From: Rotaria socialis | Lineage: Eukaryota; Rotifera; Eurotatoria; Philodinida; Philodinidae | Direction of reading: 5' to 3' | Assembly: GCA_905331475.1 (NCBI GenBank) | Contig: CAJNYU010002558.1 | Coordinates: 1-64,000 of the forward strand | Length of the DNA stretch: 64,000 nucleotides | Shown here: in pieces, positions 14,121 through 25,254 of the stretch | How the letters are laid out: every line of letters starts with the position of its first letter | Numbering within the stretch: the first letter of the stretch is position 1 | Notes under the pieces: model-generated | Told to the model about the DNA's origin: nothing | The model's database searches: none | What the model saw: only the letters and a program-made list of their open reading frames with translations | Position numbers and translations under genes: made by a program

Positions 14121-15775
14121 GAAAAGCAAACTTTCTAGCGGAGTTGGTTGTGGGTCTTCTTTCAATATATGCCAACACCCACACCTTCTGCCTAATGAAG
14201 GTTTATTAATTAGATGTTCTTTCTTTGGATCTTCTCGTCTCAATATAAGCTGGGAGAGAAGTTTTTTTATTCAAATAAATTTTATTTTAATAAAAATAAA
14301 AACTCAGTTAATCAGTTATTTTGCAAGAATAAAATTGATTGTGACAAATGGTGTGTTATTATATAGTGAGTATTTTAATAGTTCTCTCAGATAACATGAT
14401 GTGAATAACTTCTGAGCAGAATAAAAAATTTGTCTCACTATTGAATAATTACATTGATGTTCTTTTTATAAGGGTTTGAGTGTGAGTGAAGTTGCGAAAT
14501 TCAATTGGAGATGAAGCATCCATTCCATTTTTTTTCAAATGTTAGGGAAAGTGTTTCTAAGCATAAGTATGAAGTAGAATGCTTTCGAAGAGGCAATGAT
14601 TAATTCCATAAAATACGATCGAGTTAAGAACTAGCTACCTTCATTCGTTTTCAAGTAAATTGTAGCCAATGAATTTCGAATTGTATTCAATAACATGTTA
14701 AATTGTCTGATATATTATATTGGGCAGCTTGACGATCATAATCATTCTAAAATATTTCTCATTAATACAAATACTAGAAAATATTGACACTGTATAAAGC
14801 ATAAGAAAAATTTCATTTACGTAGGAATCAAAACATTTTTATCTGAAACTGCTTCTTCCCATATATGCTCCAACCTATTTTGACACACCCACACCCTATG
14901 AAAGAGAAAGTGAAACTTGTAATATTCTTTATATTTAGTTGACGACCAAATAATCGAAATGCTTGAAATTTCAATTTCTATTAGGTTTTCGATTACTTCA
15001 AATGTTCACAATTCGATCTTGTTTTTTATGATTGAGGTTTATCATAGTGCTTCTATGAGAAATTCAAAAGAAAAACATTGATGTTCATAATGTGAGTTTA
15101 TATTGAGTTCATAAGAATATTCAAATATTTATGATATGGGGAGCATTAATGATATAAAAGAGAAAGAGGTACGTTATAGGATATTTTTTTGGAAAATGTG
15201 TAAAAACATATTAATAAGGTTTGTCTCTCGTTTGTAAAGCTGTACAATAATCCAGTAGCTATTAGTTTTTGTTTTAAAGTATCTCTTTTGAGAAGCTACG
15301 TTTTTTGGATTGTTGTTGCTTACATCATCATGCCCTTTCAATAGAGGGCTAGCAGCGATAAGGTTGTGCTACTTGTTTGAAATCTACTTAGACTTCTCTG
15401 GTATTTTTCAAACCGTATTTTTCTATAGTTACATGCAACAACGCTGTGCACATATATTCGAAGCACCATCTGTATAATTAATTCGACGAGCTCTGTCACA
15501 GCGTCGAGAAAGAGATGACAAACAAATTACTTTCAAGTGCTTCTCGACGAGAATGCAAAGAAAATTTTGACAAGCAGAAAAAGGAAAATTCACTAAGCAA
15601 CGGAACAAGTAAATAAACGCAACAAGCATTTTTACTGAAATAGAAGGAGAAAGAAACAACTATTTCATGTGATATAGCGAAAAGAAATATTTTTGCGTCG
15701 ATTTTGCTTATAATTCTTTTTTTTTCTCAAAGTAAAATTGAACATTATTATTAGGAAACTTTTGTTTTAGCTTTT
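14121..15775. other. Intergenic region without a supported gene
   Basis: About 1.65 kb of AT-rich DNA upstream of the ART-TPR gene. Isolated telomere-like AC-rich patches (CCAACACCCACACC near 14171; GACACACCCACACCC near 14881) are present without a matching GT-rich arm. No ORF here has a recognisable domain or a convincing splice structure. Confidence 0.6.
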
Positions 15776-17680
15776 ATGGCAGAAGCTATCGAACCGATTA
15801 ATAAACGAAGAAACAATTTTACATTTAATCAATCATTGATAGACCGAATAAGGCAAAGCCAAAACAATTTTAAACTTATTTGGTTTGATCCAAACATTAA
15901 ACCAGAAGACGTTACAAAAAAGACAGAAGAACTTCGGGTTATTAATGATCATATCAATGTATTTGTTCATCTTGAAAAGTGTATGGAATTTATCAAATCA
16001 ATTAAAAGCGAAAAAATCTTTTTAATAACATCCGGAGCTCAAGCCCCAGAAATTTTATCTCAAGTATTGAATTTGGATCAAGTTGATTCGGTCTTTATCT
16101 TTTGTATGGTAAAGGAACGGCACGAACATTTATTAACTGAATACAATAAAATTATTGGAATTTATACCAAGTTTGATGATTTATGTAAATCAATTGAAGA
16201 AGAATTTGATAATTTCAATAAACGCATAGAAACATTTTCTTGTTTTGAAAAAGACGAACCATCTACGAAAGATCTATCAAAAGAATCAGCGAAATTTCTC
16301 TGGTATCAATTATTTAATTATGTTACTGCTCGTCTTCCAAGAAATCAACAAGCAAAAGAACAAATGATTCAATTGTGTAAAGATTATTATCATGGGAATA
16401 AAAAAGAAATGGAACATATTCAAGAATTTGAAGAAAAATATCGATCGGAAAATGCAATTAATTGGTATTCGAAAAACGGTTTCTTATATAAAATACTAAA
16501 TAAAGTATTACGAATCGAAAGCGTTGAATTAATACATGCATTCCGATTTTTCATTGGGGATCTATCAGAAAATCTGCGATGTCAACATGACAAGATTTTC
16601 TTGTCAAAAGAAAAAATTTTAATTCTTTATAGAGGCTTTGCACTGGACACAAAAGAATTTGATAGATTAAAACAAAGTCAAGGAAAACTTATTTCAACAA
16701 ATGGATATTTTTCAACTAGTCGGAAAGAATCAAAAGCACGAGAATATGCAAGTAAATCTACAAAAAGAAATGACGTCGTTCGTGTTCTGTTCCATATTGA
16801 AATTGATATTGAAAAAATTGATAAAGATATTATTTTTGCTGATATTGCTGAATTAAGTGATAATCCAGATGAAGCAGAAGTTTTATTTGATATAAATGCT
16901 TGTTTTGAAATCAAATCGTTTCAAGAAGATAAACCATTCCAAGTAATTAAAATGAAACTGTCAAATGAAGGACAAAAAATTACTAAAAAATTCGTTGAAT
17001 CGACAAGCAAAGAAATCGAAGGAACCAGTAATTCAATTGTCATTGGTAGATTATTGTGTGACTTAGGGGAACATGATGAATCACAAAAATATTTTGAACA
17101 ATTATTAGATAGCTCAACTGACGCAGATCGTGCTTGGATTGAATTTAATATAGGCCGAGCTCTTGATTGCAAAGGTCAATTAAAAGAAGCGGAAAAATAT
17201 TATATTCGTGCATATAATCGAATGATAGAAGATGGACCAAAACGATTCAAAGATGCTGCTCATGTCCTCAACAGCAGGGGTGATGTTAACTATCGACATG
17301 AAAAGTATGACGAGGCTCTCAAGTATAATCAAATGGCATTGGAAATGCAAGAGAAATGGTGTCCATCCGATCATGTTGATATTGCGAAAAGTCTAATGAA
17401 TATTGGTAAAAATCTCACGCGTCAAGAAAAACATGATAAAGCTCTCGATTATTTTCAACAAGCGTCAACAGTTTTTGAAAAATGTTCTCCATCAAGTTCT
17501 GTTGATCTTGCTGACACTTTGAATAGTCTTGGCATTTATCATGAGACACAGAAAAACCCAAAGATAGCACTTGACTATTTTAAACGTGCGTTGACACTTA
17601 ATGCAAAGTTTCTTCCTGTTGACCATAAAAGTGTACAGAAGACGAAGGATGCTATTAGTCGACTTAATGCAACAAAATAA
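15776..17680 (+). CDS. ADP-ribosyltransferase with C-terminal TPR repeats
   Basis: Single-exon 634-aa protein. The first 190 or so residues have no domain I recognise. The central part (about 215-380) is an Arg-specific mono-ADP-ribosyltransferase (ART, R-S-E type): LYRG (about 283-286), the STS of GYFSTSR (about 310-313), and a Glu-rich EAEVLF motif (about 366-371) carrying the ExE-type catalytic Glu. From about 420 to the end are roughly five TPR units (for example CHGQLKEAEKYYIRAY-like and YDEALKYNQMALEMQEKW), a protein-binding solenoid. No signal peptide or TM segment, so probably cytosolic. ART-TPR proteins of this kind are numerous in bdelloid rotifers; their substrates are unknown to me. 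All key residues are present, in contrast to the damaged paralogue at 20.9 kb. Intronless. Confidence 0.9.
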   Translation: MAEAIEPINKRRNNFTFNQSLIDRIRQSQNNFKLIWFDPNIKPEDVTKKTEELRVINDHINVFVHLEKCMEFIKSIKSEKIFLITSGAQAPEILSQVLNLDQVDSVFIFCMVKERHEHLLTEYNKIIGIYTKFDDLCKSIEEEFDNFNKRIETFSCFEKDEPSTKDLSKESAKFLWYQLFNYVTARLPRNQQAKEQMIQLCKDYYHGNKKEMEHIQEFEEKYRSENAINWYSKNGFLYKILNKVLRIESVELIHAFRFFIGDLSENLRCQHDKIFLSKEKILILYRGFALDTKEFDRLKQSQGKLISTNGYFSTSRKESKAREYASKSTKRNDVVRVLFHIEIDIEKIDKDIIFADIAELSDNPDEAEVLFDINACFEIKSFQEDKPFQVIKMKLSNEGQKITKKFVESTSKEIEGTSNSIVIGRLLCDLGEHDESQKYFEQLLDSSTDADRAWIEFNIGRALDCKGQLKEAEKYYIRAYNRMIEDGPKRFKDAAHVLNSRGDVNYRHEKYDEALKYNQMALEMQEKWCPSDHVDIAKSLMNIGKNLTRQEKHDKALDYFQQASTVFEKCSPSSSVDLADTLNSLGIYHETQKNPKIALDYFKRALTLNAKFLPVDHKSVQKTKDAISRLNATK

Positions 17681-18160
17681 AACTCTTAAACTTCTGTATG
17701 TTCCCTTGGATTCAATTGTTTTGATCATTTTTTGATTTTGTGCTCTGTTTAAATATTTCCCTCTTCATAGTGTGTGCAGTTATTAGTGACAACAAGAGAC
17801 ACACCCACATCCTCGAGAAAATAAAATCATGGAAATAATACAAGTGAAGCAACTTTTCCCTTTCACTGCATTCAAGGAAATTATTTGATTAAAACTGACT
17901 TTAGTTACGAATGAATGCGGATCAATTTGTTCTTGTCTCATGCGTTGATCAACAATACAATTTACTGGAAACTGCATGCGTGTCGTCGATTAAAATGAGA
18001 AGAATAGGAAAGATAAAGTTCGTATCAGCGCCGTGACATATGGTAAAAGATACGCATTTTGTCGTTCTTTTTGTGGCCGTTATCAATTTAGTTTTTTTTC
18101 TTTATATCATTGATTTATCAGTTGAAAAAGTACTTTGGTGACACTTTTAAGGCAAGCACA

Positions 18161-19207
18161 ATGACTGAAATTAACTTTGTTGGACTTTGGTTTCTCTATG
18201 CAGGAATTGTATTCATCTTCGTTGTCAGTTTTTCGATCAGTCAACGTTTGAATTCTAAACGTTTATTTCATGGGATTTGTATCGCTTTTTCTCTGTGCAT
18301 CCTCTATTTGCCATTATACTTAAAATGGTACTCACCGTGGCCTTTAGCTAACGTCCATGTGCTCTTCTTAAGTTCTATTACTAGTCTTCTTTATGCGCTA
18401 AAATTTCTGGATTGGGGATTTACTCGTGATTGGAATGAACTAAGAACGATACCAGTGAAACAAGTGGCGATAGACTGTTCTAGCTATTATCAATGGAAGT
18501 CGACTATAGAGAAGCAATTAACATTGAATATCAAAGATATTTATCGTAACAATATGATCATGCTTTTCAGAGCTTTTCTTCAATTTATGACTCTTCGTAT
18601 ACTGATACGTGCGACTCCTGAATCATGGCTCGCTCTTCCTTTGACGTCAATTGCACCTTCGATTTGGCCAATTCGTTATTTGCTGTTGTCTTTCATTCTC
18701 TATATTTCGATTGCTTTAGTCACCAACACGATATTTGGCGTCAGTGGTCTCATATGGGGGTTACCAATGAGTGCGACTTTTCCCGCTTTTCCATTTACTT
18801 CATGCAGTATACGTGAGTTTTGGTCTTATCGTTGGAACGTCTTTATTAAGCAATTATTACATAGGACGTCCTTTATTCTCCTACCACATTGGCTTGGAAT
18901 GAGTCAGACAATGAGTAATACAGTACGAGGCCTGATGTCGTTTGTCTTATCAGGTATCTTTCATGAGCTACTCTTCACCATGTCCACTGATCGATGGTCT
19001 GGTAAGAATATGATCTTTTTCCTTCTACATGCACTCTTCGTGACATTGGAAATTCTCTGGAATCGAACAAGGATCACGAGTCAGCGGACAAAAAACTTTT
19101 CCGGTTGGCTACGAACCATTTGTATGATTCTAATTACTTCACCACTCTTCTTCGATCCGTGGATAGAAGTTGGTTACTTTATTTCCTTGAAAAAGTTTCT
19201 TACCTGA
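18161..19207 (+). CDS. Wax-synthase-like MBOAT acyltransferase
   Basis: A 348-aa polytopic membrane protein starting at ATG 18161; an in-frame region upstream to 18110 has only a TTG and may be an intron end (TTTATCAG). There are about eight hydrophobic segments. The family signature is present: FPFTSCSIREFWSYRWN (around residue 220, equivalent to the FWGRRWH region) and SGIFHELLF, with the conserved His at about 268. This is the MBOAT_2/wax synthase domain, which transfers acyl groups onto alcohols or similar acceptors, usually at the ER. The substrate cannot be read from sequence. The family is best known from plants, fungi and bacteria, so acquisition by transfer is possible (inference). 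It is intronless, and its TGA stop is followed two codons later by TAA. Confidence 0.8.
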   Translation: MTEINFVGLWFLYAGIVFIFVVSFSISQRLNSKRLFHGICIAFSLCILYLPLYLKWYSPWPLANVHVLFLSSITSLLYALKFLDWGFTRDWNELRTIPVKQVAIDCSSYYQWKSTIEKQLTLNIKDIYRNNMIMLFRAFLQFMTLRILIRATPESWLALPLTSIAPSIWPIRYLLLSFILYISIALVTNTIFGVSGLIWGLPMSATFPAFPFTSCSIREFWSYRWNVFIKQLLHRTSFILLPHWLGMSQTMSNTVRGLMSFVLSGIFHELLFTMSTDRWSGKNMIFFLLHALFVTLEILWNRTRITSQRTKNFSGWLRTICMILITSPLFFDPWIEVGYFISLKKFLT

Positions 19208-19560
19208 TCTTAAGTTAGTGTATCAACTATTGTTATATGACTGACTGTCCTTAACTTCTTAGCTTAATGCACTAGAATTTTAATTAGGAAATATCATTGA
19301 AAATTCATGTTCTTTACAAAAAAAATAAACAATTTCGTCTAATGCGGAAAAGTGATACTATTGGTTTTCATCAGTTTGATGTAAGATATGAATATGGGAT
19401 TGGGATGAAATGCATATTAATCATGCACGTAGTCAGACTCATTAACATTGTGCGTTTCTTGAAATCTTATTAAGTATCACGGTTTAGTGAGAAATTGGCT
19501 TGAATATTTGACCAACAAACTTCCATAATTGTGGATATCCGTTTTAAAGCGTACATAATT

Positions 19561-19681
19561 CTTGAGGGTGTGGGTGTGGGTGTGGGTGTGGGTGTGGCTG
19601 TGGGTGTGGCTGTGGATGTGGATGTGGATGTAGCGGTGACGTTTTCGTCTGAAAAACGGACACCCACGCCCCACACCCTTT
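19561..19681. repeat. Telomere-like hairpin element with longest GTGTGG run
   Basis: Starts CTTGAGGGTGTGGGTG, continues with about ten GTGTGG/GTGGAT hexamers, and ends CACCCACGCCCCACACCC. The GT-rich arm is expanded relative to the AC-rich arm. Six-base periodicity makes three overlapping ORFs on the minus strand, which I discount. The G-rich strand could form a G-quadruplex. Confidence 0.75.
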
Positions 19682-20039
19682 GTTTGTACTATCTAAAAGT
19701 TGGATGCTAACTAAAGATTTTCTCACGAGTATGTAAAAGTTTAAAGCAATGTTAGTAATTTCCATTGAAAAGATAGCTTATTTACTCTTCAAGCAAATGT
19801 TTAAATTTAACCCTATTTGATTATTTTTAATAATAAATCAATCTCAGTTTCTCTTGGGGGAATCTAAATGTTGAATTCTAAGTGGATTTTGGAAATGAAA
19901 AGTGAATGCAATTCTTTCTTGGGAAAATTTGAATGCTTAAAACTAATTAAATATTTTCTATGAAATGCGATTCTGATCTTTTCTGAGGGGCAGCTCGAAC
20001 TTTGGTTTTGAAGGAATATTTTGTAGAAAAAATGAAAGT

Positions 20040-20290
20040 TTTTCTCCGCGGTACAGACGACTGTTTTAATCGTTTCTGTTGGAGAATTTCGGGTAATAAT
20101 AAACCCTTTTTATAAAAAGGGGAACACGAAACCCTTCATCGTAGAATAATAAATCCTTTTCATAAAAAGGTAGAACAATAAACTCTTTTATGAAACGGTA
20201 AAACAATATAACTTTCTTCCGCTCGCTATAAACCTTTTTTTTACTTTCAGAGACCCTTTTTCTCAGAAACACTTTCTTCAAGTGCTAGGG
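20040..20290. repeat. Degenerate repeat of AATAATAAACCCTTTT...AAAAAGG
   Basis: Three to four degenerate units of about 55 bp containing an inverted core (CCTTTT...AAAAGG). A minus-strand 71-aa frame across it (KKVFLRKR-type) is repetitive and not credible as a gene. Confidence 0.4.
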
Positions 20291-20317
20291 GTTATTATTC
20301 TACGAATCTTTTTTACA

Positions 20318-20413
20318 GTGTGGGCAGGTGTGTGGGTGCATGTGTGGTCATAGTCACAAAGACCAGCACATAAACTCACAACACCCACAAAGTCAATCAC
20401 ACCCATACCCACT
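20318..20413. repeat. Telomere-like hairpin element
   Basis: A GTGTGGGCAGGTGTGTGGGTG arm faces ACAACACCCACAA...CACACCCATACCCAC. Both arms are diverged. Confidence 0.55.
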
Positions 20414-20916
20414 CTACTAAAATGTATGGTAGCGAGCAATTTCAAATGGTTATTGTAGTAGATTATTCTTCCATACTTTACTCGATATTGCTTAGCGAGA
20501 GAAGGTGCAGGTAGGTGTTGTTTCAGTGCATAGCCAATTAATTGCAGTCATTCGATGTTGACAGCTGTATCGTTATATTTGCAAAATAAAAAAGCACGTC
20601 ATTCTTAGCAAGATCATACTCTTATGCTAAATGCTGTATTTTCTTATCAAATTGTTCGTGTGAAAAAGTCGACATATATATCGAAATAATTTAATCAACT
20701 CAATTAAATGTAAAGATAATTCCGTCATGCTTTGATAATGATATTTTATATTTTTCTTATCATACACTGTAATGGCACAAATTCGATATTACCATCATCG
20801 CTTGAAAGGTCGCCAAGAAAAACAAAAAAGAATCCCAAACTTCTTTATTAAATGATGAATCTGCGTGCAACAAATGCTTGCATTTTATTCAGGGCATCAC
20901 AGTGATGATATGAAAA

Positions 20917-22734
20917 ATGTCTACAAATCCACAAGCACATAAAGAGGGTTTTGTCATTGTTTATCTTGATGCTACATCCGATACGAACAACAGCCAGGAA
21001 CAAGTAGTCGAACAATTGCACGAGTTGCATGATAAGATTCAAATATTTTCTATTTCTGATCAATGTATCGATTATCTTATCAAGTTGGAAAATGTGCATG
21101 TAATATTTCTTTTCATTACCGATACGATTGATCATCCAGTACTTACTTGTATTTCGAATCTTTCGTCTGTTTCATTAATCTATATTCTATATACTTCTAG
21201 CGAGAAGATTGATGAATGTCAGCTCCAATCTTTTCGAAAAGTTGTACGCATTTCTCCTGAAATTCATCAATTAATGGATCGGATTAAATATGATATTCGT
21301 CGACTCCAATATGAACACATGATATTTGAAATACTTTCAAAATCAAATACTTCAACATTGTCAAAAAATCTAAACAAACAAGAATATTCGTTTATGTTTA
21401 CAAAATTATTAAAAGGTGTATTTTTAAATTTTCAAGATGATAGTACACCTGAACTAGTTGAATATTGTCAAAGTCTTTATCGTAATGATTCAGTTGAACT
21501 TTGTAAGATCGACGAATTTAAGCGTCTTTATAAAGCGACAGATGCTATTTCTTGGTACACAAGAGATACATTTGTCTACAGAAAGTTGAATGAGGCACTT
21601 CGCACACAGAATGTTGAAGCATTGTACAAGATGCGCACATTTATTCGCCATCTTCATCAGCAACTTGTTTCAATTCAAACAGAGAGTCATATATTAATTC
21701 CTCCTCTTTATCGAGGTGTAAACATGAATATCGATGAATTTAAAAATATAAGGAATAATGAAGGTGGCCTCTTTTCGATCTCTAGTTTTCAATCAACTAG
21801 CTCAAATAGAAACATAGCAGCTGTTTATGCAGGAGAATCTGACAGAGAGAAAGTGGCTGTTATTTTCAAAATAAAAATCGATTCAAATGAGGTAATTAAT
21901 AGCTCATGTGCATGTGTCGAACAATACAGTTATTTAGGATCAGGTGAAAATGAATGGCTCTTTTCAATTGGTTCTGGTTTTCGTATCGAAAAAGTTGAAC
22001 GAATCGAAAACATTATGCAGTTGATTTAAGGTCGACCAATGATCAAGATGAAGCTCTTCAAAAATTAACTGGGCACATGCACAAAATTATTCAAATAGAG
22101 TATCACAGTCCACTGGTCGCTTTGTATCGATTGTTCGCACGGATGGGCAACTATAAAACAGCTTCAGAACTATGTGAAAATAATGCTAAATCAGAAAATG
22201 GATGGGAAATGAAAGCAACATTATTCGACACTCGTGGTTTGATGTTTGCTGACAAAAGACATTATAAAACGGCATTGTATTTTCATTGAGAAGCATTAAA
22301 AATTATGACTCAACATGTACCCAGAATTGATCCTATACTGGCTTACTATTATAACATTGTGGCAATCAGTTATGAACGAGTAAACCAGGACTTCCTAGTT
22401 TTAGCATATTATAAAAAAATCCATTGATTGTGAAAGGCATGCTGTAAGGCCCGATTATAGAAGCATTGCTTATTCATACGATGCAATGGGGAGTATTTTG
22501 TACTATACTTGCCAACAATACGATGAAGCACTTAAATGTTACAAACCTTGTGATATTACCTGTACATTAGAAAAGATAGGTGCCATTTTTGAAAAGAAAG
22601 GTAATGCGAAACAGGCCTTGGCGATATATGATATCTGTCGTGATATAAAATCTTCATGTCCCCAATTACTTGAATCAAGAACGGATAATCTCGATATAAA
22701 TGCACTAATCGCTGAAATCTTCAAAAGCGACTAA
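20917..22734 (+). pseudogene. Decayed ADP-ribosyltransferase-TPR gene
   Basis: Paralogue of the gene at 15776. The first 370 codons are open and contain an apparently complete ART domain: LYRG, FQSTSS, and ENEWLF as the ExE motif. The TPR part is broken. The frame ends at TAA 22027-22029, but the continuation (VDLRSTNDQ...) is in another frame, implying a 1-nt indel near 22018. A TGA interrupts a TPR helix at 22287-22289. A further shift occurs at a run of seven A at 22413-22419, after which TPR-like sequence (YDEALKCYK) runs to TAA at 22732-22734. A truncated ART-only protein of 370 aa could still be made. The homopolymer shift could be a sequencing error; the other two lesions are less easily explained that way. 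Confidence 0.8.
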
Positions 22735-23422
22735 ACGTTTTACGCTGTTTTTCTAACTTTGTGCTGCACCGAAAAACTTGCGTTTTGTTGGAATGGCACT
22801 GCTGTATGTTTTCTCATTTCTTTTAGTGAGCTGATGCATGCTTATTTAAACGATTCTTCTCTTCTTCATTTTATTTTATGCATTTTTCTTACATGTATTT
22901 ATTAACAAGTACGCGCAAAATCCGTCACTCTATGTATCTTCTTTCTTGTTATGAATATATCTAAGAGACGAATGACTGTGTAATCCTCCATGGATATTCA
23001 TAACGGCGTGCACAAAACTAATTACACTGAAGTAGTTGGTGAACATAATTACGAGTATCTAACCATTTGATCATCATGGCTATGATATTATATCCATGAA
23101 TGAATATTCAATATTTTGACTTATTTGATCTATTTACTACAGAAAAAGTTATACAGTATAAATTATTATATTTTTCGAGACAAGTGCATCTGAGTATCTT
23201 GAACATACTATGTAAAAGTAAGAACTGACCGTTTTTCTAGAGTCGATAACTTCTCATAATCAATAATTTCAGCTAATGCTTCTATATTGCATTGATTCCA
23301 TAATCAAAGAAACTATGCCCTATTGTCCGCAGATTTCAACGAGAATGAAACATTTTGTTTACCACCCAGGTCTAGTTAATCGATACACAATTTTGAACGT
23401 CGAGGCCTACTAAAAACAACTA

Positions 23423-23516
23423 TGGTGCGGGTTGGTGGTGAACGTGAATATGGGCGTGGGTGCAGAATGTATGTGGATGTCGGAATATTACTCACATAAA
23501 ATCCACCCACACCCTT
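23423..23516. repeat. Telomere-like hairpin element
   Basis: GGTGCGGGTTGGTGG...GGGCGTGGGTG arm, then CCACCCACACCC at the end. Diverged member. Confidence 0.5.
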
Positions 23517-23550
23517 AATGTTCAAGCTAATTTTTCTTTCAAATTAGTGT

Positions 23551-23594
<44 letters not shown>

Positions 23595-23600
23595 NCCCCC
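23551..23600. other. G homopolymer, single N, then C run (assembly artefact)
   Basis: A run of about 43 G ends at an N (23595) and is followed by CCCCC. A G-run joined to a C-run through one N looks like two contig ends forced together, not biology. Confidence 0.8.
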
Positions 23601-24759
23601 TTTAATTAATTAATTTTCTGCTAATTACGAATTTTAATTAGCGTTTTCCCATCAAAATATGCCTGATTCTTAGTATTTTAAGCTGGGAATATTAAGAGAA
23701 TGTGTTCACAATTATAATGACACCCTTAAAACCCTGAAAATCCTGATGGAAATCCTGAAAGTCACCTTAGTTTTTCTGGAAAACCTTTTTAATTAAATAT
23801 TAGGAAAAAATGCGGTTCTTAATACAAGACCCCCATGGAAAATTTTTACCCTGGAACATAATAGAAGACCCGGGATCTTTTATTGTGGGGGGCGGTTTAC
23901 AGCTATTTTTTGTAGAGTAAGTTCTGTACACTTTAAAATTCAATCGAGATTGATAGGAAGTAGTATAGAAAATAGCTGTAAATTTTGGTGTATTAAAACG
24001 TACAATTTAATCGAAGTAGCATAGTCTTTTATTGGTTTAATCCTTTCTTTAATTATGGTGTAAATTGAATTACTAGTTTATTCTGCTTTCTCTTGATTTC
24101 CATGAATTATTTTATACTTCAAGAATAACAATTAAAAATATCTCATTATTCAGCAAATATGACTCAAAACGAAATGAAACGCAATTCTGATCAATAGAAA
24201 TATCAACTACCATCAAGTAGTAGCTACTACTACAAATTTATTTAATATCAATTCATTTCTCCAAGCATTTACTATTGAATTAATACTTACTTATTCGAAT
24301 GATCTTGCCGAGTCATATACTTGGTTTTTTGTTTTGATCTTCATTATCTAACATCAAGTCCGTATATTATTGTCTATTCATCGTCTTTTTATACAAATTT
24401 ATTTAATAACTGAAGTCAGATATAACAACCAATAGCACAAGGTCTCTTTGATATGTAAAAGCTTTTATGTGAACAGTAGTTGTTTTTCTTTGTTTAAAGT
24501 TTCTGATTTAACCAAGGAATAAAGCTGTTTTTCTTCGTATCTATTTTCATGTAAAAAAAAGTTATGATATCCTAATAAAAAAGTAAACATAATTCTAAAT
24601 GTTAAGTAAATAAAGACTAAAAAAAGAATCATTGCTACACTCACGTGGATTTCTATCTCTCATATCTTATAGGCTTACTTCAAATCATAATGATACCTAC
24701 GTAAGATGGATGTATCATTTGGACGCTTGTAGCGATGGTACAGTCATCTAGGGGTCGTG

Positions 24760-24990
24760 CACTGTAAAACAAAAAGGGCAGAATAATGAACGCTTGCTCT
24801 TGATTTTTTTTGCTATAAACCCTTGAAGGGTTTATCTGCATGTCATGTACCCTATGAAGGGTATATGAGCCGAAGGATTTGTTATCTTAAGGGTATATGA
24901 ATTTAAAAACGATATATGAAACTGTTTTAAGGGTTTTGTATTTCATCATTTTATTCAAAGTGTTTATTAATAAACGGCTAGGTGTAGATT
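24760..24990. repeat. AAACCCTTGAAGGGTTT palindrome region
   Basis: Short palindromes AAACCCTT/AAGGGTTT and ACCCTATGAAGGGTA are repeated here, resembling the interiors at 3025-3180 and 20090-20240. No gene seen in 22740-25250. Confidence 0.4.
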
Positions 24991-25035
24991 AATATACGTA
25001 TTTCCAAAATCAGTTTATTATCCAGCAATCAGTGG

Positions 25036-25126
25036 TACCCTAGACAAACATCTTGTAAGCAAGATCTTGGTCAAGATACAAGGTATAGATATGTTAACAG
25101 ATCTTGGAAATTCAGGTACAAGATAA
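25036..25126. repeat. AAGATCTTG palindrome cluster, copy 2
   Basis: The first 34 bp match 1476-1509 at 31 of 34 positions. It abuts the telomere-like hairpin at 25127 directly. Confidence 0.55.
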
Positions 25127-25211
25127 CTATCTTGAGGGTGTGGGTGTGCGGGTGTCGACCTGGAGCTTCTCCTCACCGATACCAACACCCACACGCACAC
25201 CCTCGAGATAG
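25127..25211. repeat. Telomere-like hairpin element, well-preserved
   Basis: Starts CTATCTTGAGGGTGTGGGTG and ends CACACCCTCGAGATAG, with arms of about 28 bp and a loop of about 30 bp. This is the clearest copy for defining the ends of the family. Confidence 0.75.
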
Positions 25212-25254
25212 AATAAGTCTTTTAAGATTTACATTATGATGAAATTAATTAAGT

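Noticed and set aside
19470-19765. Three overlapping His/Pro/Thr-rich ORFs
   Set aside because: They are the three reading frames of the GTGTGG hexamer run, not genes.
23551-23594. Biological poly-G tract
   Set aside because: Joined through N to poly-C; sequencing or assembly artefact is the simpler explanation.
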